64,000 nucleotides of DNA. Source: Lacibacter sediminis (GTDB taxonomy: Bacteria; Bacteroidota; Bacteroidia; Chitinophagales; Chitinophagaceae). Where the stretch lies: the NCBI RefSeq assembly GCF_014168535.1, contig NZ_CP060007.1, positions 4,960,001-5,024,000 of the forward strand, given 5' to 3'. Of the stretch, positions 8,911 through 18,188 are shown piece by piece. Position 1 is the stretch's first letter, and every line of letters starts with the position of its first letter. A model generated the notes under the pieces. That model was given only the letters and a program-made list of their open reading frames with translations, was not told where the DNA came from and did not search any database. The position numbers and the translations under genes are program-made.

Positions 8911-10188
8911 TCAGGTATGGTGAATAATACTTTCTTTCACCAACGGATGATTTTTCGGTAATAACGGTGCTTTTGTTAAGTGTTTTGCCGTGAGGTAAAT
9001 CACTAAACCAAGAAAACCGGCACTCACACCCAAACTGTACACGAAATGACTGATCGGGTTTGAATCTTTACCTAATTCTTTCAAAGGACCAGGTGTAACC
9101 ATCTGGTAGAAATCTAACCAGTGACCGAAGATGATGATCACAGACATTAATGTTACTACTGTATAGTTACGTTTTGAACCACGACGCATCAGGATGAGTA
9201 ACGGTGCAAGGAAGTTGATGATCAGGTTGAGTAAGAACATTGCTCTGAACGGACCATCACCTTTACCGCCAAAACCTAAACGGTCAATAAAGTATTCAGT
9301 TTCTTCCGGTTGGTTACTGTACCAGATCAACATGAACTGGGAGAACCAGAGATATGTCCAGAAAATAGAGAATGCAAACATGAACTTACCAATATCGTGG
9401 ATATGCTCTTCGTTCACAAATTCGAGGTAACCGTGGTTTTTCAAATACACCACAAACAACATCATCAATGATAACCCTGCAACCCATGAGCTTGCAAATG
9501 TGTACCAGCTATACATGGTGCTGTACCAATGTGCGTCAATACTCATCAACCACATCCATGGCAACGTACTCAAAACAGTTAAACCATAAGTAACGAGGAA
9601 GGCTGCTGCAATTTTTAACGACTTCCAATAGAAAGAACGGTCGCCCTGGCCGGCAAGATCTTCAGCCAGTGAATTTTTACGGAACCAGTTGCGGAACCAT
9701 ATCCACAAACCAACTGCAGCAATAGATAACACTGTATAGAAAACAGGATTTAAGAACCCGCTTTTCGCTTGTAATTTTTCATCAAGATGAGCTGCATCTT
9801 TCCAATGATAGATGTGATGATCATCAGAGATCCAAACATATGCAAGCAATATAACCAATGCAATAGGACCCAGCACATTTATACCGCCGGAGATCGCCTC
9901 AGGTACACGACGGAACACCAATGGAAAACCTGCCTGTGCAAGGGTGGTGGCACTCACAAAAAAGAAGCTCGCCGCTACTACCAGTAACCAATAGATACTG
10001 TTATGCATTAATGCCATCCAGAATTTGGTTGCACCATATGCTTCAGCTCCATGTTCTTCGCCATGACCACCGGAAAATGGATGCAGGAAAATAATCCCCA
10101 GTATGAGTGTTAACACACCCACACCCATCAATGCATAGCTCCATTTTTTTAATCCGCCCGGTATTTCAAATTGTTCTTTCAGTGCCAT
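8911..10188 (-). CDS. actF: ACIII subunit ActF (integral membrane quinol:cytochrome c oxidoreductase subunit)
   Basis: The product has 425 residues and about ten membrane segments, a member of the NrfD-like superfamily related to ActC. Order and content match ActF of alternative complex III. Features include IPGGLKKWSYALMGVGVL at the start, GHGEEHGAEAYGATKFW in the first periplasmic loop, and the conserved WYSNQPEETEYF segment. It is the last act gene, directly followed (52 bp) by ctaC, so ACIII and its oxidase partner form one transcription unit. Confidence 0.9.
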   Translation of the reverse strand: MALKEQFEIPGGLKKWSYALMGVGVLTLILGIIFLHPFSGGHGEEHGAEAYGATKFWMALMHNSIYWLLVVAASFFFVSATTLAQAGFPLVFRRVPEAISGGINVLGPIALVILLAYVWISDDHHIYHWKDAAHLDEKLQAKSGFLNPVFYTVLSIAAVGLWIWFRNWFRKNSLAEDLAGQGDRSFYWKSLKIAAAFLVTYGLTVLSTLPWMWLMSIDAHWYSTMYSWYTFASSWVAGLSLMMLFVVYLKNHGYLEFVNEEHIHDIGKFMFAFSIFWTYLWFSQFMLIWYSNQPEETEYFIDRLGFGGKGDGPFRAMFLLNLIINFLAPLLILMRRGSKRNYTVVTLMSVIIIFGHWLDFYQMVTPGPLKELGKDSNPISHFVYSLGVSAGFLGLVIYLTAKHLTKAPLLPKNHPLVKESIIHHT

Positions 10189-10226
10189 TGAACTTCGTTT
10201 ATAGTTGAATGTTAGTTTGGTAATTC

Positions 10227-10892
10227 TTATTTCGACGCCTTGGTTGTATCTGCAACTGGAGCAGCAGTTGTATCAGCAGCCACTGCTACTGGTTTTGCAC
10301 CACCCGGTTGCATACTTTTTACATAATGAATGATCATCCAACGCTGTTTGGTACTTAACTGAGATGCATAACTGCCCATCAGGTTTCTACCGTAGGTAAC
10401 AGAATACATCATCTGACCTGCAGGCATGTTCTCATACTTTGCATCACCAACCAATGTAGCTGGTTTTGCAGGGTATGGACCATCGCCACCTTTATACAAA
10501 GGACCATTGCCATCCAATTTTTCACCATGACAAATGCCGCAGTTAATATTGTACAACCGCTTTGCTTCCAACATATCTTTTTCATTCAATGCAGGCAAAG
10601 GGTTTACAATTTGCTTTGATGCAACGTAATTAGCTGTATCACCGGCTTTATCAATTGCCAACGGGAAATAAGCAACGTCGCCACGTTTTACTGTACCTGC
10701 AACAGGTGTTGCATCGTAGTAAATATTAGCATCTTTTAAATTACTGTGATCGGCATAAGTTTCTACTGCACGGCTGTAAGCCATATCCGGCATGTAGATC
10801 CTTCCTGTATCACGGCGTGGGCCGTTGTTGCAGGCTGCTGCTGCCAATACTACTGTAACCAATCCAATTGTAACAATCTGTGTTGAACGCAT
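10227..10892 (-). CDS. actE: ACIII subunit ActE, lipid-anchored monoheme cytochrome c
   Basis: I place the start at 10892 (MRSTQIVTIG) rather than the upstream in-frame ATG at 10991, because this start leaves a clean 10-nt gap after actD and gives a lipoprotein signal with Cys21 (LAAAAC). The 221-residue product has one heme c site, C118-G-I-C121-H122, and a candidate axial Met at 172 (NLMGSY). The C-terminus is Ala/Thr-rich and low-complexity. ActE is the mobile or terminal electron carrier of ACIII that can face the oxidase CuA site. Confidence 0.9.
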   Translation of the reverse strand: MRSTQIVTIGLVTVVLAAAACNNGPRRDTGRIYMPDMAYSRAVETYADHSNLKDANIYYDATPVAGTVKRGDVAYFPLAIDKAGDTANYVASKQIVNPLPALNEKDMLEAKRLYNINCGICHGEKLDGNGPLYKGGDGPYPAKPATLVGDAKYENMPAGQMMYSVTYGRNLMGSYASQLSTKQRWMIIHYVKSMQPGGAKPVAVAADTTAAPVADTTKASK

Positions 10893-10902
10893 TTCAATAT
10901 GT

Positions 10903-11493
10903 TTATGCTGTAACGATTTCTTCTTTTTCAAATGCTTTTCTTGTCTTGTCGTAACGACCAAGCCACCAACCTGTTTCCGCATCTTTCTCAAATATTTCTA
11001 CTGCACCTGCACTTTGAAAGAAAGCTTTTACTTCTTCAATATTTGTTTTCTCTGTGATCTCGATAGGCATTACAAACAGATCATCTGTTGCACGCAGGTG
11101 GAAATGATCTTTCCGTACAAACGGTGCCAGTTGGCAGAGGTAGCAGAATGTTAACACCATACCTACTGCAGCACACAATACCGTTAATTCAAACACGATG
11201 GGAATGAATGCAGGTAAAGGCAAATGTGGTTTACCACCAATATTCATTGGCCAATCTTTGGTAAACACCCAGCTCATAAATGTTAAGGCAGTTGTTGTAC
11301 CTGTCATAGCATAAATAAAACCGGCAGTGTGTAAGCTGGTATCACGCAAACCCATTGCATGATCTAAACCATGGATCGGGAAGGGTGTGTACACATCATG
11401 AATCTTATAACCTGCCTTGCGTGTATTTTTTACCGCAGGGAACAGCGTTTTTTCATCATCAAAACAGCCAACTACGAATTTTTTTACAGACAT
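10903..11493 (-). CDS. actD: ACIII subunit ActD (DUF3341)
   Basis: The product has 196 residues and two central membrane helices (about 58-78 and 95-118), with an N-terminal soluble part starting MSVKKFVVGCFDDEKTLFPA. This is the DUF3341 layout. The motif DVYTPFPIHGLDHAMGLR is characteristic of ActD. It is a membrane-embedded ACIII subunit without cofactors. It lies between actC and actE in the conserved act order. Confidence 0.92.
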   Translation of the reverse strand: MSVKKFVVGCFDDEKTLFPAVKNTRKAGYKIHDVYTPFPIHGLDHAMGLRDTSLHTAGFIYAMTGTTTALTFMSWVFTKDWPMNIGGKPHLPLPAFIPIVFELTVLCAAVGMVLTFCYLCQLAPFVRKDHFHLRATDDLFVMPIEITEKTNIEEVKAFFQSAGAVEIFEKDAETGWWLGRYDKTRKAFEKEEIVTA

Positions 11494-11526
11494 ATTTTTT
11501 AGCTTTTAGCTTTCCGTTTTATTCAA

Positions 11527-12969
11527 TTAATGTGCATGCACCTGTTCGTGTGCAAATTCTTCCACTGATTGTGCTTCAATTGGATCCATTTGTTCCTTGT
11601 AGCTTTCACCATTTTTCTTGAGAATATGTTTGATCTCAGCAATGGCAATTACAGGGAAGTATTTGGAGAAAAGGAAGTAACAGGTAAAGAACAAACCAAA
11701 TGATCCGAGGTAGAAACCAACTTCCCAAATAGTAGGACGATAGTAAACTGACCAGGAAGAAGGCAGGTAATCACGGTAGAGCGATGATACGATGATCACA
11801 AAACGTTCGAACCACATACCAATGTTCACCACAATACTCATTAAGAACGTAAAGGCGATGTTTCTGCGGAGTTTCTTCACCCAGAACAACTGCGGAGTAA
11901 TTACGTTACAGGTCATCATCAACCAGTAGCTCCATCCGTAAGGACCGGCAATACGGTATTTGAAGAAGATATCCTGTTCGTATTTCACGGCACTGTACCA
12001 TGCCATGAACAACTCCGTTAAGTAAGCACAACCCACAATAGAACCGGTCAATACAATAACCTTGTTCATGTTTTCAATGTGGCTGATAGTGATATAATCT
12101 TCCAGGTTCATGATCTTACGTGTCACCAACATCAGGGTTTGCACCATGGCGAAACCTGAGAAGATGGCACCCGCAACGAAATAGGGAGGGAAGATGGTTG
12201 TATGCCAACCGGGTATTACCGAAGTGGCAAAGTCAAACGATACGATCGTGTGTACTGATAATACAAGTGGTGTACTCAAACCCGCTAACACCAGTGATAA
12301 ACTTTCATGACGCTGCCAGTGCTTGGTTGAACCTGTCCATCCGAAAGATGCAACACCATAAAATGCTTTTGCCCATTTCTTTTTTGCACGGTCACGAAGT
12401 GTAGCCAGATCAGGAATCAAACCACTATACCAGAATAAAAGAGATACCGTAAAGTAAGTAGAGATCGCAAATACGTCCCACAACAATGGTGAGTTGAAGT
12501 TCACCCATAATGGACCACGTGAGTTTGGATAAGGCATTACAAAGAAAGCCATCCATACACGACCCATGTGCCAGATCGGGAACTGGCCCGCACAAATAAC
12601 CGCAAAGATGGTCATTGCTTCTGCCGCACGGTTTACACCTGTTCTCCAACCCTGACGGAAGAGCAACAAGATCGCAGAGATCAACGTACCGGCGTGACCA
12701 ATACCTACCCACCATACGAAGTTGGTGATATCCCAACCCCATCCGATGGTTTTATTCAGGTTCCACATACCTGTACCGTACACCACCTCTTTGTAAAGGC
12801 TCACTACACCAAACAACAGCAGGGCCACCGAAATAATGAAACCGATCCACCACAAACGTGTGGGAGCAGCTTCCACCGGCTTACAAATATCCTCTGTAAC
12901 ATCGTGGTAGGTTTTGTGACCATCAACCAATGGTTCCCTAACCTGTGATTCGTACCTTAATAATGACAT
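11527..12969 (-). CDS. actC: ACIII subunit ActC (NrfD-like membrane subunit)
   Basis: The product has 480 residues and about ten membrane helices, a NrfD/PsrC-type quinol-binding protein. Typical ActC segments include the N-terminal RYESQVREPLVDGHKTYHDV, TNFVWWVGIGHAGTLISAIL (near 85-104) and the acidic His-containing C-terminus. ActC together with ActB is thought to form the quinol oxidation site. It follows actB by 159 bp, an unusually long gap in this operon that holds a repeat-like element. Confidence 0.93.
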   Translation of the reverse strand: MSLLRYESQVREPLVDGHKTYHDVTEDICKPVEAAPTRLWWIGFIISVALLLFGVVSLYKEVVYGTGMWNLNKTIGWGWDITNFVWWVGIGHAGTLISAILLLFRQGWRTGVNRAAEAMTIFAVICAGQFPIWHMGRVWMAFFVMPYPNSRGPLWVNFNSPLLWDVFAISTYFTVSLLFWYSGLIPDLATLRDRAKKKWAKAFYGVASFGWTGSTKHWQRHESLSLVLAGLSTPLVLSVHTIVSFDFATSVIPGWHTTIFPPYFVAGAIFSGFAMVQTLMLVTRKIMNLEDYITISHIENMNKVIVLTGSIVGCAYLTELFMAWYSAVKYEQDIFFKYRIAGPYGWSYWLMMTCNVITPQLFWVKKLRRNIAFTFLMSIVVNIGMWFERFVIIVSSLYRDYLPSSWSVYYRPTIWEVGFYLGSFGLFFTCYFLFSKYFPVIAIAEIKHILKKNGESYKEQMDPIEAQSVEEFAHEQVHAH

Positions 12970-13097
12970 ACTTGTTTTCGCTTTTAGCTTTCAGCTTTCA
13001 CCGTAAGCTTTGGTTTTATGTTTTGTACTTAGCTCCAGATTCTTTGTTCGTCTTCTGTTGCGTCGCACTCTTCAACTTAGTTCAATTCTATTCAGCA

Positions 13098-13120
13098 AAT
13101 CCCTCCTTCGTCGGGATGAC
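13098..13120. repeat. Short dispersed-repeat-like palindrome between actB and actC
   Basis: The plus-strand stretch atccctccttcgtcgggat (13099-13117) is a 5-bp inverted repeat. Read on the other strand it is GTCATCCCGACGAAGGAGGG, a phrase I recognise as a common intergenic repeat in Bacteroidota genomes. Copy number in this genome cannot be counted from one window. Confidence 0.45.
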
Positions 13121-13128
13121 AGCAGTGA

Positions 13129-16100
13129 TTAATGTGCTGCTGGTGTTGCTGCTTCTTTTGCTTCTGAATGCGCTTCACCATGTCCGCCTTCTTCTTCGTT
13201 ACCTACTGTACGGTCAGTGTTACGCAGCTTTGCCATGTAACTTACGTTTGGCAATACGTGCAGTTGCTCCAGTACATAATAAGTACGGTTTGCAGCTTCA
13301 GTTGTACGCACTTTACGGATCGCACTTTCTTTATCATTTACATTACCGAACACAATAGCGTTTGTAGGACAAGCCTGCTGACATGCAGTTTTGATATCGC
13401 TGTCAACCATTGGACGACTGTCTTTCTTCGCTGTTAATTTCGCTTCCTGTAAACGTTGTACGCAGAAAGAACATTTTTCAATTACACCACGGCTACGAAC
13501 AGTAACATCAGGATTCAACACCATACGTGTCAGATCTTCGTTCATATCAAGTGTTACTTCGTTGATTCTTCCGCTTTCGATCAATGGATTCTGATTGTCT
13601 TTAAAGCTATCAGCGCCATTCCAGTCGTGCCAGTTAAAGCGACGAACTTTATAAGGACAGTTGTTGGCACAATATCTTGTACCGATACAACGGTTATACG
13701 TCATCTGGTTTAAACCTTCACTGCTGTGGTTTGTTGCTGCCACCGGACAAACGTTCTCACATGGAGCATTATCACAGTGCTGGCAAAGCATTGGCTGGAA
13801 CACAACATCCGGATTTTCCATATCGCCACTGAAATAACGGTCGATACGTAACCAATGCATGTCATGATATTTCGCCACCTGAGTTTTACCAACAACAGAA
13901 ACGTTGTTCTCAGCGCTACAAGCAACTACACAAGCTCCACAACCATTACACAAGTTCAGGTCAAGGCTCATGCCCCATTTAATACCTGGTTTGTCGTAAA
14001 CCGGGTACATCGTTCCCTGTTCTTCCAACCCTTCTGTACCGCCGTAATCTTTCAATTCGGCCATACGTTCATTGATGAAATGCTTTGGATCTTTTTTGAA
14101 GACAGCAAGACTTGTTTCCTTCACTACTTCAATACGATTACCATAAGTGCTGTGCGTTTGCATCTGTGCAATGTCATACATCTTATCTGTCTTTTCGATG
14201 GTTACATCGAAAGCAGCGTAATCATATGTTTGTCCGTTGAAACTTGCAAACGGATAAATGTTTTTACCAACACCCTTTGCTGCACGTCCCACTTTTTCAC
14301 TGCGTCCATAACCGGTTGCAATGGCAATGGTATTTGCATTCATACCGGGGATGATGAGGATTGGGAGTTCAATTGGTTCTCTGCCGGCAACTGTAATTTT
14401 TAATACAGGTTTTGGCGGATTTACTTCAAAATCATCATCAGCCACGTAACCCAATTCTTCTGCTGTTTTTACAGAAAGAATTGCATAGTTATCCCAGCAG
14501 GCACGTGTAATTGGATCAGGCATTTCCTGCAACCAGGGGTTGTTGGCCATTTTACCATCACCAATACTTACTTTTTGGTAGATCACTAATTCGTGCTTGC
14601 CTGTTTTCTTAGCAGCACTGAGTTTAGCAACTGCATCAGTTAATGCGGCGCCGTTAAATGAAGCACCTGCAACAACAGGAGCAGCCGGTTCAATTACACC
14701 ATCCTGTAATGCTTTATCAAAAGCCAGTTGGCCGCCGAGTTTGTTGATCCAGTAATTCTTGAAATATGTTTCGTAATCCGCAACAGTGCTGCCGCTCCAT
14801 TTCAACAATGAAGTTGCAAATGCTCTTGTTTTAAATAACGGATGAATAGTTGGTTGAATGAAAGAGAGGTAACCTGCTTTTGCTTCAGCATCGCCCCAGC
14901 TTTCTAAATAATGATGATCAGGAAGAACATAGTTACACTCTGCAGTTGTTTCATCTTCACGTTCGTTGAATGAAACGGTGAGTGCAACTTTCTTCCATGC
15001 TGCTACAAATTTCTTTGTGTCGTTGTAAGTGTATACAGGGTTTGCACCAAGTACCAATACAGCACCAACATTGCCGGCATTCATATCAGCAATCAGTTGT
15101 TCCATATCAGCATCAACGCCTTTGCGGTAGTTAACAGTTGTACCGAAGTTTACTGTTTTACCCAATGCACCAATTTGTGCATTGATAGCGTTTACAAGTA
15201 TTTGTGCATTTACATTATTGCTGCGGCTTACTACCAATGCATTACCACCGGCAGCTAATAATTCTTTTGCAGCAGCATCAATACCTGCAGCTAAACGCTT
15301 ATCAGTAATAGCAGGAGCTGTAACAGCGCCGCCAACTTTTGCATATAAGTTTAATAATACAGCACCCAGTTCGCTCGGACGGTGTGTATAACGCTCATCG
15401 GCACTTGCACCCGTCATGCTGTACATCGCTTCAAACTGGAAGTGACGGCTCATGGTTGGGTTCTTCTCATCGATCTTGCGGCCGGTAGCATATTGCTTGG
15501 CAAATTCAACCGGGCTCAACCATGTACCAAGGAAATCGGCACCAAAGCTTACGATCACTTTTGCCTGGTCGAAATGATAAGAAGGAATTGCACGTTGTCC
15601 AAATGATGCTTCGTTTGCCTGTAACATGCCGCTGTAAGAAACAGCATCATAAGTTACATGCTTAAACGTTGGATATTTTGCTTTGAATTCTTCAATTACT
15701 GCAGCAACAGATGGAGAATTCAATGTAGAACTTAATAAAACGATTTGTTTGCTTCCTACAGCTGCCAAAGCAGCGGCAATTTTTTTATCTACTGCTTCGT
15801 AAGTTGGAGCTTCTTTAAAACCGTCGCCTGCTTTTTCCATTGGGTAACGAACACGGGCAGTGTCGTACAAACTAAGTACAGATGCCTGTACACGTTGTGA
15901 CGTACCACCTTTGGTGAAGCCCATTTCATTTCCTTCCAGTTTAATAGGACGGCCATCTCTTACTTTCGCTAATACAGGTACCACATCACCATCCTGTATG
16001 AATGTAGTGGCATAGTAATTCGCAACACCGGGAACAATATCAGCAGGTTTATTAAGAAAAGGAATTGCCTTTTTTACGGGAATTTCACAACTGGCAGCCA

Positions 16101-16278
16101 AAGTAGCGGCAGCCGTGCTGAAACCGAGATACTTTAAGAAATCACGGCGTGGCGTTTTGGCTCCGTTATCATCCATCTCAAACGGAAGATCTTCTTTAAA
16201 CTCGTTCTCCGCATCATTGATGTATGCCTTGGTATTGTTCAGCTCTCCGAAACTTTGCCAATATTTTTTCTTGCTCAT
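13129..16278 (-). CDS. actB: ACIII subunit ActB (molybdopterin-oxidoreductase-like plus ferredoxin domain)
   Basis: The product has 1049 residues. A Tat signal with R44-R45 (TPRRDFLKYLGF) ends in a lipobox Cys64 (LAASC). Residues of about 75-720 form a molybdopterin-oxidoreductase-like domain, which in ACIII has lost its cofactor. From about 770 a ferredoxin part carries four Cys clusters: CNGCGACVVAC (C777), CQHCDNAPCENVCP, CIGTRYCANNCP, and CSFCVQRLQ with CQQACPTNA. These bind iron-sulfur clusters that move electrons from the quinol site to ActA. The long charged segment before the Tat motif (43 residues) is notable but occurs in this family. Confidence 0.95.
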   Translation of the reverse strand: MSKKKYWQSFGELNNTKAYINDAENEFKEDLPFEMDDNGAKTPRRDFLKYLGFSTAAATLAASCEIPVKKAIPFLNKPADIVPGVANYYATTFIQDGDVVPVLAKVRDGRPIKLEGNEMGFTKGGTSQRVQASVLSLYDTARVRYPMEKAGDGFKEAPTYEAVDKKIAAALAAVGSKQIVLLSSTLNSPSVAAVIEEFKAKYPTFKHVTYDAVSYSGMLQANEASFGQRAIPSYHFDQAKVIVSFGADFLGTWLSPVEFAKQYATGRKIDEKNPTMSRHFQFEAMYSMTGASADERYTHRPSELGAVLLNLYAKVGGAVTAPAITDKRLAAGIDAAAKELLAAGGNALVVSRSNNVNAQILVNAINAQIGALGKTVNFGTTVNYRKGVDADMEQLIADMNAGNVGAVLVLGANPVYTYNDTKKFVAAWKKVALTVSFNEREDETTAECNYVLPDHHYLESWGDAEAKAGYLSFIQPTIHPLFKTRAFATSLLKWSGSTVADYETYFKNYWINKLGGQLAFDKALQDGVIEPAAPVVAGASFNGAALTDAVAKLSAAKKTGKHELVIYQKVSIGDGKMANNPWLQEMPDPITRACWDNYAILSVKTAEELGYVADDDFEVNPPKPVLKITVAGREPIELPILIIPGMNANTIAIATGYGRSEKVGRAAKGVGKNIYPFASFNGQTYDYAAFDVTIEKTDKMYDIAQMQTHSTYGNRIEVVKETSLAVFKKDPKHFINERMAELKDYGGTEGLEEQGTMYPVYDKPGIKWGMSLDLNLCNGCGACVVACSAENNVSVVGKTQVAKYHDMHWLRIDRYFSGDMENPDVVFQPMLCQHCDNAPCENVCPVAATNHSSEGLNQMTYNRCIGTRYCANNCPYKVRRFNWHDWNGADSFKDNQNPLIESGRINEVTLDMNEDLTRMVLNPDVTVRSRGVIEKCSFCVQRLQEAKLTAKKDSRPMVDSDIKTACQQACPTNAIVFGNVNDKESAIRKVRTTEAANRTYYVLEQLHVLPNVSYMAKLRNTDRTVGNEEEGGHGEAHSEAKEAATPAAH

Positions 16279-16308
16279 ATGCTTGTTAGATAGCTAATTT
16301 GAAAATTT

Positions 16309-16332
16309 GTCCTTCGACTCCGCTCAGGATTA
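16309..16332. repeat. Short dispersed-repeat-like element between actA and actB
   Basis: The stretch gtccttcgactccgctcagg (16309-16328) matches from memory the frequent Bacteroidota intergenic motif CCTTCGACTCCGCTCAGG. It lies in the 72-bp gap between actB and actA. It is a second element, distinct from the one on the other side of actB. Confidence 0.45.
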
Positions 16333-16350
16333 AAAATCAGACTCCGACTA

Positions 16351-17598
16351 TTAATAGTGACATTTTTGACATTCAGTACCACCGATCTTTTCAACGGTTA
16401 CACTATCCATTTTACCGTTCTTGATATCGTTGTGGAATTTCTCGTACATGCTGTAAAAGCCGTTTTCCTGAAACTTCACATTTGTTTCACGGTGACAGTT
16501 AATACACCAGCCCATGCTCAAATTGCTGAACTGATAAACTTCACCCATGTTCTGAATTTCACCATGACAGGTTTGACATTGTACGCCACCTGCTTTTGTG
16601 TGCTGTGAGTGATTGAAGTATACATGGTCGGGCAGGCTATGGATCTTGATCCACTCGATTGGTTTGCCTTCACCAGTGTATTTATTAGCGGCAGGATCCC
16701 ATCCTGCATATTTATATAACTTTTGAATTTCTGCGGTACCGTTTACTTCTGAACCATCTTCTTTAACGATCTTTTCGCCTTTGTATTCGTTGATCGCCAT
16801 GTGACAGTTCATACAAACATTCACACTCGGAATATTGGCATGTTTGCCTTCCATTGCACCGCCGTGGCAATATAAACAGTTTACCTGGTTGATGCCTGCG
16901 TGTACTTTATGCGAATAGTAGATCGGTTGTTCCGGTTGATAATTTGTCTGACGACCCAAACCAATTGCACCTTGTGCAAAGAAGTAACCTGCAACAATAA
17001 AGAAGAGGATGGTTAAGGTTGACATGTAAGCCTTGTTTCTCCAGAAAGGAATTGGCTCACCACGAACCACACCTTCTTTCTCATCGGTTAATTTCTTCAG
17101 GTTGCTGTTGATCTGTAATAAAATGAGGGTAACAATCGCTAACACCATTGCAAGGATACCGAAGAGGAGAGAATTATCTTCAGCTGGCGCTTCTGCTGTT
17201 ACTGCACCCGTAGTTGCACCAGGAGCTGGCTTATTTGCTTCAGCATTAATATAAGTAACGATCGCATCGATCTCAGCTTCTGCTAAACCCGGGAAACCTG
17301 TCATCAACACACCGCCAAACTCTTTGATCAGGTTTGCAGCATAGGGTTCTGTTTTTGCAAAACCCGCCGGATTGTGGATCCATGCATATAATTTCTTACG
17401 GTCACTCCATGGTCCACGTCCCTCAACACCTGCAAGTGCAGGGCCGGTCAATTTCTTACCAACTGCATGGCAGCTTGCACAATTGGCCTGGAACAAAGCT
17501 TTTCCATCCTGCGCAAACAACTTTTCAGTAATCAATAATGAAACTAAGACCAGACAGAGCGTGACCGACTTTCGGAGTAGTAATTTTGGTTGATTCAT
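16351..17598 (-). CDS. actA: ACIII subunit ActA with fused N-terminal monoheme cytochrome c domain (six c hemes)
   Basis: The product has 415 residues with a signal peptide ending LFAQ at residue 30. A class-I cytochrome c domain follows (CASCH at 40-44, candidate axial Met99 in VLMTGFPGL). Then come a Pro/Ala linker, two membrane helices (about 145-163 and 192-209) and a multiheme domain with CxxCH at 241-245, 262-266, 341-345, 365-369 and 410-414; the last ends one residue before the C-terminus. Classical ActA is described as pentaheme, so this protein has one extra heme domain at its N-terminus. First gene of the operon, with a promoter-like element 51 bp upstream. Confidence 0.93.
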   Translation of the reverse strand: MNQPKLLLRKSVTLCLVLVSLLITEKLFAQDGKALFQANCASCHAVGKKLTGPALAGVEGRGPWSDRKKLYAWIHNPAGFAKTEPYAANLIKEFGGVLMTGFPGLAEAEIDAIVTYINAEANKPAPGATTGAVTAEAPAEDNSLLFGILAMVLAIVTLILLQINSNLKKLTDEKEGVVRGEPIPFWRNKAYMSTLTILFFIVAGYFFAQGAIGLGRQTNYQPEQPIYYSHKVHAGINQVNCLYCHGGAMEGKHANIPSVNVCMNCHMAINEYKGEKIVKEDGSEVNGTAEIQKLYKYAGWDPAANKYTGEGKPIEWIKIHSLPDHVYFNHSQHTKAGGVQCQTCHGEIQNMGEVYQFSNLSMGWCINCHRETNVKFQENGFYSMYEKFHNDIKNGKMDSVTVEKIGGTECQKCHY

Positions 17599-17648
17599 AA
17601 CGTTCTGGAACCGATTGTGATTAGGAAGAATATCCTTTTAACTGGCTG

Positions 17649-17656
17649 CAAAAATA
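17649..17656 (-). promoter_or_regulatory. Candidate -7 promoter element for the ACIII/oxidase operon
   Basis: The minus strand reads TATTTTTG, an exact match to the Bacteroidota -7 consensus TAnnTTTG, about 50 nt before the actA start. No convincing TTTG -33 element is seen at the usual spacing, so the call rests on the -7 match and the position. Confidence 0.45.
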
Positions 17657-17841
17657 GGGGAGGATACTGACATAATATCCACAGTTTCAAAAAAAATTTT
17701 ACTTAGTTGTGACTTGAGAATGAACAAATTGCTGAGCTTAGAACCTTTCAATTCATCCTGAAAAAACTGAATGGCTTTGTGGCATCATGTTTTTTGTAAT
17801 GTGGGCAATGGTTAAACAAAGTTTTCCCCGATTTTTGTGAG

Positions 17842-18138
17842 ATGTTTGAAAAGCTGCGTAACAAATGGAAGGTGGGGCCACTTCAACTGGCTCTTATTTT
17901 ATGCACGTTTGCTATTGGCGGCAGCTTAACCGGTTTTTTGGGCAAACGCATTATGCCACTGTTTGGCATTGAAGCACCCTGGCTCTACATTCCAGTATAC
18001 ATTATCGTGATCACACTCATCTGGCCGTTGATGGTATTAGTAATAAGTATCCCGTTTGGTCAATTCCGTTTCTTTGCCGGCTATTTAAAAAAGATGGGGC
18101 AACGGATGGGTTTCATGAAACCCCCTAAATCCTCCTGA
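17842..18138 (+). CDS. Small two-span membrane protein (possibly DUF6787)
   Basis: The product has 98 residues with two strong hydrophobic segments (about 14-34 and 48-70) and a basic C-terminus (GYLKKMGQRMGF). I do not know a function; it resembles small conserved Bacteroidota proteins that I recall as DUF6787, but this is unsure. The last six codons (KPPKSS) and stop lie inside a repeat-like element at 18119-18148, so the C-terminus may have been altered by its insertion. It is divergent from actA. Confidence 0.7.
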   Translation: MFEKLRNKWKVGPLQLALILCTFAIGGSLTGFLGKRIMPLFGIEAPWLYIPVYIIVITLIWPLMVLVISIPFGQFRFFAGYLKKMGQRMGFMKPPKSS

Positions 18139-18148
18139 AAGGGGACTT
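18119..18148. repeat. Short dispersed-repeat-like element overlapping a gene end
   Basis: The motif ccccctaaatcctcctgaaa (18121-18140) followed by ggggactt resembles the frequent Bacteroidota repeat CCCCCTAAATCCCCCTAAAG. It contains an imperfect cccc/gggg hairpin. It supplies the 3' end and stop codon of the upstream small gene and lies between convergent genes. Confidence 0.45.
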
Positions 18149-18188
18149 GCTTTGCACAACGCCAGCTTATTTGATGAGGTTTGCAAAC

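Noticed and set aside
10893..10991. Longer N-terminus for ActE starting at 10991
   Set aside because: It would overlap actD by 89 bp and bury the lipoprotein signal behind a basic stretch.
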